Shown here: one piece after another, positions 47,278 to 58,690 of the stretch
How positions within the stretch are numbered: the stretch's first letter is position 1
Layout of the letters: each line of letters starts with the position of its first letter
NCBI GenBank assembly: GCA_020809425.1
Contig: JAGGDC010000004.1
Span: forward strand, 186,001-250,000
Source of the DNA: Candidatus Synoicihabitans palmerolidicus
GTDB taxonomy: Bacteria; Verrucomicrobiota; Verrucomicrobiia; Opitutales; Opitutaceae
Length of the DNA: 64,000 nt
Direction of reading: 5' to 3'
Notes under the pieces: generated by a model
Databases searched by the model: none
What the model was told of the DNA's origin: nothing
Seen by the model: only the letters and a program-made list of their open reading frames with translations
Program-made: the position numbers and the translations under genes

Positions 47278-48908
47278 ATGCTTATTCGTTCCTTGTTTTC
47301 CTTGGCCCTCACCTGCATCGCACTGGCGGGATTCACCGGCTGTGGTAGCCGTGAGACCAACGTCGCTTCCGGTGATGCCACGCAAACACTCCACTTCGGC
47401 AACCTCTCCGAGCCCACCGATCTGGATCCCCATGTGATTACCAGCCTGCAGGACTTCAATATCGTCCTCTCGCTCTTCGAAGGCCTGACTCAATACGATC
47501 CTCAGGACAGTCACGCCACCCCCGGGGTCGCCACCCACTGGGAACCATCCGCCGACCTCAAGACCTGGACATTCCACCTGCGCCCCGATGCCAAATGGTC
47601 CAATGGCGACCCGGTCACCGCCGAAGATTTCGCCTACGCCTACCAGCGCATGCTGTCCCCCAAATTCGCATCCGAATACGCCTACATGCTGTTCTGTCTC
47701 GATGGCGCCGAAGCTTACCTCTCCGATGAATCAACGGATTTCGCCACCGTGGGAGTTAAGGTGGTCGACGACCACACCCTGCAACTTCAACTCGCCTACC
47801 CGGTCCCCTGCCTGCCCGACCTCATTGCCCACGCGTCTTGGGATCCAGTTCATAAAGCCACCATCGAAACCTACGGCGCCATGGACCAACGCGGTAGTCG
47901 CTGGACCCGCCCGGGGAATCTCGTCGGCAACGGTCCCTTCGTCCTTTCCGCGTGGAAACCCCAACCAAGTCATCACCGTCACCAAATCCAAAACCTTACT
48001 GGGACGCCGCTCAAGTACGCCTCAACGCCATCAATTTCTACCCCAGCGAAAGCACTTCCAGCGAAGAAGCCGCCTTCCGCTCCGGCCCATTGCACCTCAC
48101 CACCGGCATCCCCATCGATAAGATTGCCGTCTACAAGAACGACCCCGCACTGAGCCCCTTCCTGCATCAAGACCCTCAGCTCGCCACCTACTTCTATTTT
48201 TTCAACGTCACTCCCCCCCCCTCTCGACGACGTCCGCGTCCGCCGCGCCCTCTCACTCGCCATCGATCGCGAACCAATCGTCTCTAAAGTTACCCTCGGG
48301 GGTCAATTACCCGCCCGCAACCTCACCCCGCCCAACACCGGCGGATACACCGCGGGAGACTTGCTCACCGGCGACCTCGCCGAAGCCAAACGCCTGCTGG
48401 CCGAAGCCGGGTTCCCCAACGGTGAAGGATTCCCCAAACTCGAGATCCTCTTCAATACCAACGACGGCCACCGCCGCATCGCCGAAGCCATTCAGCAAAT
48501 GTGGCGGAGTAACCTCGGTATCGATATCGGACTCTACAACCAGGAGGCCAAAGTCCAATCCGACACCATGCGTCAAGGAGACTTCCAAATCAGTCGCTAC
48601 GCGTGGATCGGAGACTACGTCGACGGCCTCCACCTTCCTCGAACTCATGCTCTCCGACAGCGGCAACAACAACACCCGCTGGGCCAACGCCGACTATGAC
48701 CGCCTCGTCAACGAAGCCCGCTACGAAATCGATCCCGCCAAACGCTTTGCCCTCTACCGCCAAGCCGAAAGCATCCTCATGGCCGATTCCCCCATCGCCC
48801 CGATTTACTTCTACGTGAACTCTCAACTGCAATCCCCCCTCCGTCAAAGGCTGGTATGGCAACTTGATCGACATTCACCCCTCCAAACACGTCTACCTCG
48901 AACCCTGA
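47278..48908 (+). pseudogene. Peptide/oligopeptide ABC transporter substrate-binding lipoprotein, multiply frameshifted
   Basis: The start MLIRSLFSLALTCIALAGFTGCGS is a lipoprotein signal with lipobox Cys. The SBP_bac_5 body follows: LSEPTDLDPHVITSLQDFNIVLSLFEGL, WTFHLRPDAKWSNGDPVTAEDF and VGNGPFVLSAWKP. Breaks occur near 47960, 48210 (a C9 run), 48630 and 48835. The later pieces VRRALSLAIDREPIV, EAKRLLAEAGFPNGEGFP and GWYGNLIDIHPSKHVYLEP complete the family signature, ending at 48908. No opp permease or ATPase genes are adjacent. Confidence 0.83.
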
Positions 48909-49012
48909 TCGCCAGCGAGCGCAGCTCATACGTCCGTGTACTTTTTAGAATACCTGCCCCTATTTCCTCGGTCTCCATGCAACCTTTACTCGGTTCGGGT
49001 GTAGTATTCACC

Positions 49013-49162
49013 ATGACGACTTTGATTCCTGCGCAATCCTACCGCGAGTGCGCTCGCCGCTGGCTTCGCACTCACACTCCCTTTTCCTGGCTCGACGATT
49101 TTGATCACGATTACCGGAATTGGGCCCCGGAGCCCCCGATCTATGAACGCCTGATTCGCTGA
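49013..49162 (+). CDS. Small hypothetical protein
   Basis: The 49-residue ORF from ATG 49013 (MTTLIPAQSYRECARRW) ends with NWAPEPPIYERLIR. It is rich in Trp, Arg and acidic residues with no TM helix. An intrinsic terminator lies 27 bp downstream, which supports a real transcript end here. ATG 48977 is an alternative start. No family recognised. Confidence 0.5.
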   Translation: MTTLIPAQSYRECARRWLRTHTPFSWLDDFDHDYRNWAPEPPIYERLIR

Positions 49163-49188
49163 TCGTTCGAGTCCGTCTTTCCTTTTCA

Positions 49189-49222
49189 CCGCCTTCCTCC
49201 TGACCGGGGAAGGCGGTTTTTT
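49189..49222 (+). terminator. Intrinsic terminator
   Basis: CCGCCTTCC (49189-49197) and GGAAGGCGG (49208-49216) form a 9-bp stem, followed by TTTTTTG. It ends the small hypothetical gene and stands about 36 bp before the YcaQ-like start. Confidence 0.85.
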
Positions 49223-49257
49223 GTTTGCGCCTCGTTCCGTCCTGATTGACTGACCCA

Positions 49258-50355
49258 GTGCCGTCCTCGCTTCCTCCGTCTATCGAACTCTCCCCGGCTG
49301 CCGCCCGTCGCTTCACCCTCCTCGCCACCGGCCTGATCCACCCCCATCCCGATCTCGCAGTCGCTCTGGAGCATCACGGCTGCTTCCAGATTGATCCCAT
49401 CAATATCTGCGGGCGTATGCATGAACACATCGCCCGGCCTCGCGTCTCCACCTACGCCGAAGGCGATCTGCACCGCCACCTCTACGGCGTCTCCGACGAC
49501 ACTCCGCTCACCGCCTCCACGACTCCGGCCGAGTCCCGGTCTGCCTTCGAACACTTCCACCCCGGCCGCACCGTGCTCGCCGCGCCCGCACTTCCGGTCA
49601 GTGGATTGGTAAACTCACCGCTCCCGAACGTCGTCTCGCCGACCATATCCTCGCCGAGATCGAATCCCGCGGCGCTCTTGGATCCGAGCACATTGCCGAC
49701 ACCACGCGGTCCTCGAATGGCTGGAATACCTCCCGCACGGTCAAAGTCGTTATGGACAAATTCTTCGCCCAAGGCCGCCTGCTCATCGCCCGCCGCCTCA
49801 ACGGTAGGCGCATCTACGATCTCCCCGCTAGAATCCTCCCTTCCACCTCCCTCAACGCCCCCAAACCCACGCCCCGCGCCATCGCACGTTGGCCCGCCCA
49901 GCTCAAACTCCGCCAACACCGACTCGTCACCCTCAACCGCGACCAACTCCCTCTCGTCGCCAACATCGTACAACCCCTGACCATCGGCCTCGGCCCCACG
50001 CTCTACTGCCTCCGCCACGACCGCTCTCTCCTCGAGGCCGCCATCGCCCCCACCTTCGAGTCCCCAACCGAACCTCGCCTGCTCGCCCCCCCTCGACCCG
50101 ATCATCCTGGATCGAAAAATCACCCAACGCCTCTGGGACTTCGACTACACTTGGGAAGGCTACCCCCCTCCCGCCAAACGCCACCGCGGCTACTACGCCC
50201 TTCCTCTTCTCGCCAACGACCGCCTCATCGGCCACGTCGACCTCAAGGCCGACCGCCCCGCCGGCCGTCTCCGTGTAGTTTCTCGCTCCTGCCCCCGCAG
50301 CCACAAATCCGCCCCCGCCGTCACCGCTCTCGCCCGTTTCCTAAACCTAAAATAA
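49258..50355 (+). pseudogene. Winged-helix DNA glycosylase-like protein (YcaQ/AlkZ family), frameshifted
   Basis: The N-terminal HTH_42-type start contains GCFQIDPINICGRMHEHIARPRV. The frame breaks near 49590. The middle (LADHILAEIESRGALGSEHI, VVMDKFFAQGRLLIARR) is split over two frames. A last break near 50090 separates the C-terminal DFDYTWEGYPPPAKRHRGYYALPLL and DRLIGHVDLKADR, which are diagnostic of YcaQ/AlkZ proteins that unhook DNA crosslinks. At least three indels are needed. The start is GTG 49258. Confidence 0.75.
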
Positions 50356-50398
50356 CCCGGCCCTCTGAGCCGGTCCCTCCAACCCGTGCAACTCCCGA

Positions 50399-50425
50399 TC
50401 TTTGTCACGTAATACGTGACAAAGA
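50399..50425. repeat. 27-bp perfect interrupted palindrome, TTTGTMAC family (copy 2)
   Basis: The 13-bp arms TCTTTGTCACGTA and TACGTGACAAAGA flank a single A. It lies in the gap between the YcaQ-like pseudogene and recQ, 20 bp from copy 3. It has no T-tract. Confidence 0.8.
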
Positions 50426-50444
50426 CCTCTCCGCGCCTCCCCGC

Positions 50445-50469
50445 GTTTGTCATGTATTACGTGACAAAC
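50445..50469. repeat. 25-bp interrupted palindrome, TTTGTMAC family (copy 3)
   Basis: The arms GTTTGTCATGTA and TACGTGACAAAC flank a single T, with one mismatch. It is the second of a tandem pair about 125 bp upstream of the recQ start, so it could be an operator or a REP-like element. Confidence 0.78.
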
Positions 50470-50592
50470 TGCCCGCTCAGCTTCCGCCTCTCTCGGGGAA
50501 ATTCATTAATCACCGTCACTTTTTTAACCGAGGGATACGCTTTCCTCGTTCCACTCTTTCCCTCCCCTTCTTTCCGCCTTCACTCTCGACCT

Positions 50593-52431
<1,839 letters not shown>

Positions 52432-52614
52432 TCATTCGAGCGAGTTCCCGACTAAATGGGTCGCGAAATTTCACTCGATAAAGAACTCAAACAGAAACGA
52501 TCTGCACGTTCCCCGCGGTAACGAACTCGTTCGTGTGTGCTCTTCAACCGGAGCACTAACAACGCTCAACGAATTCTCTCCGCATTCTCTCTGCTATGGC
52601 ATCCCCGCCTTCAT

Positions 52615-54117
52615 TCACGGTCGGGCCCATTCCGGCAACACGTTGATCTCAACCCCCAGCACCCACGGCCCCAACACCCACACCACCGCCCAATTATCGG
52701 CACCAATAACACGTTGAACCACATACCTGCCCGTGCCATCTGAGGAAGCGTGATCTGGCCGCTGCCAAAGACGATGGCATTGGGCGGAGTTCCCACCGGC
52801 ATCATGTAGGAACAATTGGCCGCCAATGCCGTCGGCGCGAGAAGCACCAGAGGATTTTGGCCGAGACTCACCGCCACCGCAGCCACTACCGGCAAAAACG
52901 TCGCCGCCGTCGCCGTGTTACTGGTCAACTCGGTCAACATCAACAATCCGAAGCACAACACCGCCACCACCAACGGCAACCCCTCCATGCGCACGGCTTG
53001 ATCGCCCAACCACACCGACAACCCACTGTACTGAATACGCGACGCCAGACTCAGCCCTCCTCCGAACAAGAGCAGCACGTCCCACGGCACCGACTTCGCC
53101 GCATCCCAACTCATTATCATCCGGCCCTTCTCTCCCGGTGCCGGAATCAGGAACAAAACCACCGCACCGGCTATCGCGATGCCGGTGTCACTCAACCCCG
53201 GTATTATGTTTACCAATACAGGCCGAAACACCCACCCCAACGCCGTCAATCCAAAGACCGCCGCCACAATCGCTTCGGCCCCTGATAAGCGTCCCATCCG
53301 CGCCCGCTCGGCCACGATCAAATCCGCCACGCCTGGCAGCGACTCCCGCCCCAACCGAAATACCACCCGGGTCAACACTACGTAAACTAACGGTAACGCC
53401 AGCAACATCACTGGCACGCCCAATGCCATCCATTGCCCGAATCCGATGTCCACGCCGTAGGTTCGGCTCATAAAGCCTGCCACCGCGCATTCGGCGGCGT
53501 CCCGATGAGCGTCGCCATCCCTCCCGTCGTGGCGCCATAGGCCACAGCCAACATCAACGCCACCGCGAATGCCTTCATCGCCGGTTCCCCGCGTCGATCC
53601 TCCGGCACCAAGGCCGTGACCGAGATCGCGATCGGCAACATCATCAGCGCCGTCGCTGTATTGCTCACCCACATACTCAACGCTGCCGAGGCCAACAAGA
53701 ACCCTCCCACAATCCGCCCCGGCCACAGGCCCAGCACCCCGATCAAACCAAACGCCACTCGCCGATGCAGACCCCACCGTTCCATTGCCAACGCCATCAA
53801 AAACCTCCCAAAAACAGATAGACAATCGGATGAGAGTAGGAAGCCACCGCTTCCGTCATCGAAGCCAGGCCCTAAACCGGCAGCAGCACCAAGGGCAACA
53901 ACGCCGTAACCGGGATCGGCACGGTCTCCGAAATCTACCAGGTGGCCATCAGTCCGGCCACTCCCGCTGTCGCCCAGGCCGCCTCCGTCATTCCCGCCGG
54001 TGCCGGTAACACCCACGTCAATACCAGCAGCGCAGGTCCTAGCACGGCACCAGTCTTTTGACGCAATCCGAAAACACTGGGCGCTTCCAACGCCGCTGGC
54101 ACAGGGGAACGGGACAT
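52615..54117 (-). pseudogene. DASS/SLC13-type sodium:carboxylate (sulfate) symporter, frameshifted
   Basis: The N-terminal piece (from ATG 54117) has TM segments LGPALLVLTWVLPAPAGM and AAWATAGVAGLMATW. It breaks near 53935 and 53820. The middle has GGFLLASAALSMWVSNTATALMMLPIAIS, a DASS-type SNT motif, and GATTGGMATLIGTPPN. It breaks again near 53480. The C-terminal half has LTELTSNTATAATFLPV, the second SNT motif, and MPVGTPPNAIVFGSG, with a last break near 52710. At least four indels. Either dicarboxylate or sulfate transport is possible. Confidence 0.82.
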
Positions 54118-54197
54118 AACTCCCGATGCAACCATGCCCCTTCCTCAGCGCAAGATCATCAGCCGCTTAGTTCATTCACCTCGTTGAACCCTCCGCG

Positions 54198-55724
54198 TCA
54201 GTCCGCGAACTCACCCGTCTTCGGCTCAACGTCGTCTATTTTCAGCAGACGCCGCACGTCCTGCTCCAACTTTTCACCCCGGGAATTCATTGTCACAATC
54301 ATCCCATCTCGATCCACCAAGAGCATCGTCGGAATGCTCGTCACGGCGAATCGGCGCGCCAACGTGTGCCCGTGTCGAGCACTGCGTTTGCCTGCGAACT
54401 GCTGGGGCCAGGGCATCTCTTCTCGCATCACAAATTCCTTCAAGCGCCCAAGGTCTCCGGGATTATCCATCGAAATCCCCACGATCTCAAAACTCTGATC
54501 ATGGTAAGCCGCGTAGACCTTCTTCAAATTGGGTAACTCCGCTATACACGGCCCGCACCACATGGCCCAGAAACCAACCAATACCACCTTCCCTCGCATT
54601 TTAGCCAAATCCACCACCCGACCATCAATCGCAGTGTAGGTGAGCTCCAGTGGAGCCTCCAGCTCCTGCGCAAACCGCAACTTGTCCGCCACCATTGCGC
54701 GCACCGCTTCATGTTTGCTGGCCTCCAAGGTTCGCCACCACGCCACCCCCGCCGCCAAATTCGTCGACTCCAAATGATACGTCATCACGCGCACGATCTC
54801 TGCGGCCGTACGGTCGTCGATCGGCTTGGCCAGAAACGCATCAACCTTGGCCTGCAACTCCGCGATCTTCGTGTCATCCGCATTTCCTTGCTCCCCCCAC
54901 GCGCGACTCAGCTCCGCCTTGAGCGCCATCTTTTCCTGCATCAGCTCCACCCCATCAACTCCGGGCGTTGCGTCCTGCAGCGCAGCGATAAATTGCTCCG
55001 CGTTCGTATTGGTCGGATCAAGTTCCAACGACCGGCGATAATTGGCCAACGCCGCCTCCCGATCACCGGCCTTCACCCACGCTTCGCCCAGCGAATCGTA
55101 AACATTTCCCGACTCCGGAAACTGCTCCACATTCCATTGCAATACCGCCAACGCCGCCTCCGTGTTGTCGGCGAACAAATAGTGGTAACCCAACCCGTTC
55201 ATTTGCCCTTCGCTCACAAACGCATCGGCAAATCCCCCGGCCTTCTGCTCCGCATAGAGTTCGCGCCCCGCGTCCACTCCCGCCGCATCAATGCGATCTT
55301 TCAAAATATCCGCCAGCGCCGGCGTTTTTAGTCCGACCAACTCGACCTCAAAATGTAACCGAGAATTCGCCGGTATCGTATCCGATTCTTTATCGCCGTA
55401 TGCCAGCTCCGGGGGGATCACGAGGGTCGCGTGATCTCCCACTTGCAACAACCGGAAGCCTTCATCCCAACCTTTGATCACCTGACGCTTGCCCACTGTA
55501 AAGGCGAACGGCTGTCCCCCATCTCGTGACGTGTCAAACACCGTGCCGTCGTCCAGCGTGCCCGTGTAATGGGCCATCACGACCTGCCCTTCCTCCGGTC
55601 GGGGTCCATCTCCTTTTTGCGTAATCGTAATCTCTAAACCCGACGCAGTGGTCACTGTCTGTGCCATCGTCGACCCTGCAAGTCCGCCCATCACTGCCCA
55701 TATCACCCATCGCATCAATTTCAT
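54198..55724 (-). CDS. Periplasmic FKBP-type prolyl isomerase - TPR - TlpA-like thioredoxin fusion
   Basis: From ATG 55724 the 508-residue protein has a signal peptide (1-22, cleavage after TMA). An FKBP domain follows (about 28-115; GQVVMAHYTGTLDDGTVFDTS, VIKGWDEGF, VIPPELAYG). A helical middle contains TPR-like repeats (about 160-235; AALAVLQWNVEQFPESGNVYDSLGEAWVKAG, YRRSLELDPTN). The C-terminal TlpA-type thioredoxin domain has WCGPC at about 389-393 and cis-Pro in TSIPT. It would act on folding and disulfides in the periplasm. The frame is intact. The order of domains is unusual. Confidence 0.88.
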   Translation of the reverse strand: MKLMRWVIWAVMGGLAGSTMAQTVTTASGLEITITQKGDGPRPEEGQVVMAHYTGTLDDGTVFDTSRDGGQPFAFTVGKRQVIKGWDEGFRLLQVGDHATLVIPPELAYGDKESDTIPANSRLHFEVELVGLKTPALADILKDRIDAAGVDAGRELYAEQKAGGFADAFVSEGQMNGLGYHYLFADNTEAALAVLQWNVEQFPESGNVYDSLGEAWVKAGDREAALANYRRSLELDPTNTNAEQFIAALQDATPGVDGVELMQEKMALKAELSRAWGEQGNADDTKIAELQAKVDAFLAKPIDDRTAAEIVRVMTYHLESTNLAAGVAWWRTLEASKHEAVRAMVADKLRFAQELEAPLELTYTAIDGRVVDLAKMRGKVVLVGFWAMWCGPCIAELPNLKKVYAAYHDQSFEIVGISMDNPGDLGRLKEFVMREEMPWPQQFAGKRSARHGHTLARRFAVTSIPTMLLVDRDGMIVTMNSRGEKLEQDVRRLLKIDDVEPKTGEFAD

Positions 55725-55826
55725 CCCCCTTAAGTTGAGAACCAGCAGTTCGACCGCAAGCCTCCGAAGCGACCCCCACCCGACTCTCATTCAACTGACC
55801 TGCCAAACGGAACCAAACTTCACATC

Positions 55827-56312
55827 TCAACTCATCGAGGTATCTCGATCCACGCCTTCCACCAGTCGGCGCCAGGCGCGCACCACGCCGCCGTGGGTGA
55901 TTACCACCACGGTTCGTCCCACCGCACTGGTTTGCACATCCTGACGCACTGCCGCCACCCGTTTCTCCAAATCCGTGCCCGACGCACCTCCGGACGGACG
56001 CAAATTCCACGGATCCGCCGACCAGCGGTCACTCTCCGGTCCGTGAAACGACTCCCATCGCTTTCCCTCCCAGTCTCCAAAATTCCGTTCCCACAAGCGC
56101 TCATCCAATTTCACTGGACGATCCAAGGTCAGCGCCAACCGTTGACACCGCACGGCCGGACTGCTCCAAACCACATCAATCGCCTCTGGCAGCTTCGCTC
56201 GCAGCGCCTGCGCATCCCGCGCAAAACTGCCCGCCAACGGCACTTCGGTCCGCCCGTAGCAAAGCCCGATCGGTAGCGCAACCCGGGTGTGCCTCACTAG
56301 CCATATACTCAT
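55827..56312 (-). CDS. cobC: Histidine phosphatase, probable alpha-ribazole phosphatase
   Basis: The phosphoglycerate-mutase-like protein of 161 residues has the catalytic RHT (LVRHTRVALP) instead of RHG, as in CobC, plus CYGRTEVPL, WSSPAVRCQRLA, ERNFGDWEGKRW and VITHGGVVRAWR. Its ATG overlaps the cobS stop in an ATGA, so it is translationally coupled. It would remove the phosphate from alpha-ribazole phosphate or from cobalamin-5'-phosphate. It is the last gene of the B12 operon and is intact. Confidence 0.88.
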   Translation of the reverse strand: MSIWLVRHTRVALPIGLCYGRTEVPLAGSFARDAQALRAKLPEAIDVVWSSPAVRCQRLALTLDRPVKLDERLWERNFGDWEGKRWESFHGPESDRWSADPWNLRPSGGASGTDLEKRVAAVRQDVQTSAVGRTVVVITHGGVVRAWRRLVEGVDRDTSMS

Positions 56313-57073
56313 CGCGCTACTCCCACCAATATTAGCCATCCCGTCAACTCTGCCCCTTGCTGAACCGCCCCCAGGCAATCTCCGGTGTATCCACCGATTC
56401 GCGACATGAACCACCGGGCCATCAACACCGTCATCACCACCACGCCTCCCGCCACCGACCAACGCGCGTCGCCGGGTAGCCCCCCCAACGCACACCCGCC
56501 GGCCAACATCACCCACCCCAGCCGTCCGCCCCTCAAACGGGTCGCCAACGGCTTCGCCTTACCTTCCTCCGCCACGTAACGCATGCAAACCATGAGCATG
56601 GCCGATGCCGTCCGGCTCAGGATGTGCAAACAAATCAGGGCTTCCACCACCCACCTCGACGGCGCGGACGCGACTGCGTGCCACTTCAATCTCAACATCA
56701 ACACGAGTCCCACCGCGCCAAACGCGCCGATGCGGGAATCCTTCATAATCTCCAACGTGCGCGCCTTCGTATATCCGCCCCCAAAGCCATCGCACACGTC
56801 CGCCCACCCGTCCTCGTGAAATGCCTCCGTAAGCACGACCGACGCGGCCAAACTCAACCCGCTGGCGAGCAGGGGCGGCAACCCCGCCACCTCCGCGGCC
56901 AACCACCAGACCACCGCCGCAAACGCCCCCACCAACGCCCCCACCCATGGAAACCACGCCGCTGCTCTCTGCAGGTCCTCCGGATCCCATGGTCGGTGCG
57001 AAGGCCAGGGCAGTCTTGTGAAAAACATGACCGCCGCCCTCACTGCCGCCAGTTCTCGCCACATCCAGCTCAA
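56309..57073 (-). CDS. cobS: Adenosylcobinamide-GDP ribazoletransferase (cobalamin synthase)
   Basis: This integral membrane protein of 254 residues joins alpha-ribazole to adenosylcobinamide-GDP. The conserved EAFHEDGWADVCDGFGGG and TLEIMKDSRIGAFGAVGL are present, with several TM helices and a late GGYTGDCLGAVQQ. It overlaps cobT upstream and cobC downstream by ATGA junctions. It is intact although its upstream neighbours are broken. Confidence 0.93.
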   Translation of the reverse strand: MSWMWRELAAVRAAVMFFTRLPWPSHRPWDPEDLQRAAAWFPWVGALVGAFAAVVWWLAAEVAGLPPLLASGLSLAASVVLTEAFHEDGWADVCDGFGGGYTKARTLEIMKDSRIGAFGAVGLVLMLRLKWHAVASAPSRWVVEALICLHILSRTASAMLMVCMRYVAEEGKAKPLATRLRGGRLGWVMLAGGCALGGLPGDARWSVAGGVVVMTVLMARWFMSRIGGYTGDCLGAVQQGAELTGWLILVGVAR

Positions 57074-58133
57074 GCAAGCGGTTCCTCTCGGTTATCCACT
57101 CCCGCGGATTCAAACGTCGCCATCTCCTCGATAAAATTCACCGCCGCCTGCAACAACGGCCAGGCGAGCACCGCGCCGGAGCCTTCACCCAACCGTAACC
57201 CCAGATGGAGCAAGGGACTTCCGCCCAACGCGGCGACCAATCGTGCGTGCGCCTGCTCTTCAGATTCATGCGCAAAGACCACGTAATCCAACACCCGCGA
57301 ATTCAACCGCGATGCGACCAACAGCGCCGCCGTCACGATGAATCCGTCGTTCACAATGACCATGCGTCGAGCCGCCGCCTCCAACATCGCCCCGACCATG
57401 ACCACCATCTCGCAGCCCCCAAATGCGGCCAGGACCGCCAAGGGTTCCGTCGCCTCTGCGTGGCGTTGGCGCACCGCCGTTAATATCTCGATCTTCCGCG
57501 CCAGCCCGGCGTCGTTATGCCGCGCCCCACGCACTCCGCCACCGGTAATTCCAACAATGCACTCATGATGAGCGCTGCGGTCGACGTATTGCCAATCCCC
57601 ATTTCTCCCAGCAGCAACGCATTCACGCCCTTCGCGGCGAGCTCGTCCACCAATCCGGCTCCGATGTCCAATCCCGCCTCCACTTCCTCCGGCGTCAGCG
57701 CAGCCTCCCGCAACGCGTTGCGTGTACCCGCTCTTAGCTTGTTCACCACCAGATCAGGATGCGACGGCAGCTCCGACGCCACGCCGGCGTCTATCACTTT
57801 CAACGGCAGCCCCATTTGCCGGACCAACACATTGATCGCGGCTCCTCCGTGCAGGAAATTCAATACCATCTGCGCAGTCACCGCCTGCGGGAATGGGCTC
57901 ACGCCCTCCTCCGCCAGACCATGATCCCCCGCCACGACCAGCACCGCCCCCTGCAAGGTCGGCGCCGCCGTGCCCTGCATCAATCCGAGCTTCAGCGCCA
58001 ACTCCTCCAATCGTCCCAACGATCCCGGAGGCTTCGTCTTGCCATCGATCCGAGTCCGCAACGCGTCCTCCCCTTCTCGACTCAATTCCGAGATGCTCCC
58101 GTAGGGTGCTGATACGTGTTTTTCGATGATCAT
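57070..58133 (-). pseudogene. cobT: Nicotinate-nucleotide-dimethylbenzimidazole phosphoribosyltransferase, one frameshift
   Basis: The N-terminal part (58133 to about 57530) has KTKPPGSLGRLEELALKLG, VVAGDHGLAEEGVSPFPQAVTAQMV and LGEMGIGNTSTAALI. The frame breaks near 57520, at the GRGxG region (VAECVGRG then RHNDAGLARK). The C-terminal part continues in another frame: LAAFGGCEMVVMVGAMLEAAA, VNDGFIVTAALLV, GEGSGAVLAWPLLQAAVNF. A single indel would restore the full protein. CobT makes alpha-ribazole phosphate for the lower ligand. Confidence 0.87.
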
Positions 58134-58683
58134 TCGTGGTAAAATGTAAGGCTGGCTCTGGCTGGCTCGATTTCAGTTTCAGTCCGCACCCGGCGACCAT
58201 GAGCCACGCTTCGTTCGCCGCCGCTGTACGTTGTCCCATCCATCCGGCCAAATCGCGAAAACGACGGACCTCAGGGGACTCCGGAACCGGCGACCATCCA
58301 ATCTCATTTCCCACGATGACGGTCGGCCAGGGGGCCGCCTTCAACATCGCCAACAACGCGTCCCACTCCGCGAGAATCACTGCGTCTGCCTGCGTGAAAC
58401 GATCTCCCAACCACAAGGTCGCACAGTCCAGCACCACGCCGGACGGCACCGGTGACATCGCGGCCAGTGTCGTCGCCACGTCCGCCGGCGCCTCCAACGT
58501 GCGCCACCCCACTGGTCGCTCCTCCCGATGTCACTCCAATCGCGAGGTCATTTCCTCATCGTCACCGGAATCTCGATACGTGGCCACAAACACCACGTGC
58601 TCGCCCCACTGCCCCGCTAGTTCGACCGCCCGCGAACTCTTGCCGCTGCGCACCGGTCCCGTGAGATAAATCAATTCGCCCAT
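58134..58683 (-). pseudogene. cobU: Adenosylcobinamide kinase/guanylyltransferase with in-frame TGA
   Basis: From ATG 58683 the P-loop LTGPVRSGKSSRAVELA and VATYRDSGDDEEMTSRLE are followed by TGA at 58531-58533, then the same frame continues HREERPVGWRTLEAP. CGA (Arg) to TGA is the simplest origin, since the motif in this family is Arg-x-x-x-His-x-x-x-Arg. The rest (LDCATLWLGD, VIVGNEIGWSPVPES, AANEAWLMVAGCGLKLK) is complete. The frame has no stop near the natural end and runs into the cobT region, so the end is set at the cobT start. Confidence 0.85.
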
Positions 58684-58690
58684 GGTCGAT

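Noticed and set aside
58500..58683. TGA read as an amino acid (alternative genetic code or selenocysteine) in cobU
   Set aside because: Other genes end normally at TGA (nadC for example), TAA and TAG also interrupt genes, and the position aligns with Arg, not Cys or Trp; no SECIS-like hairpin was seen.
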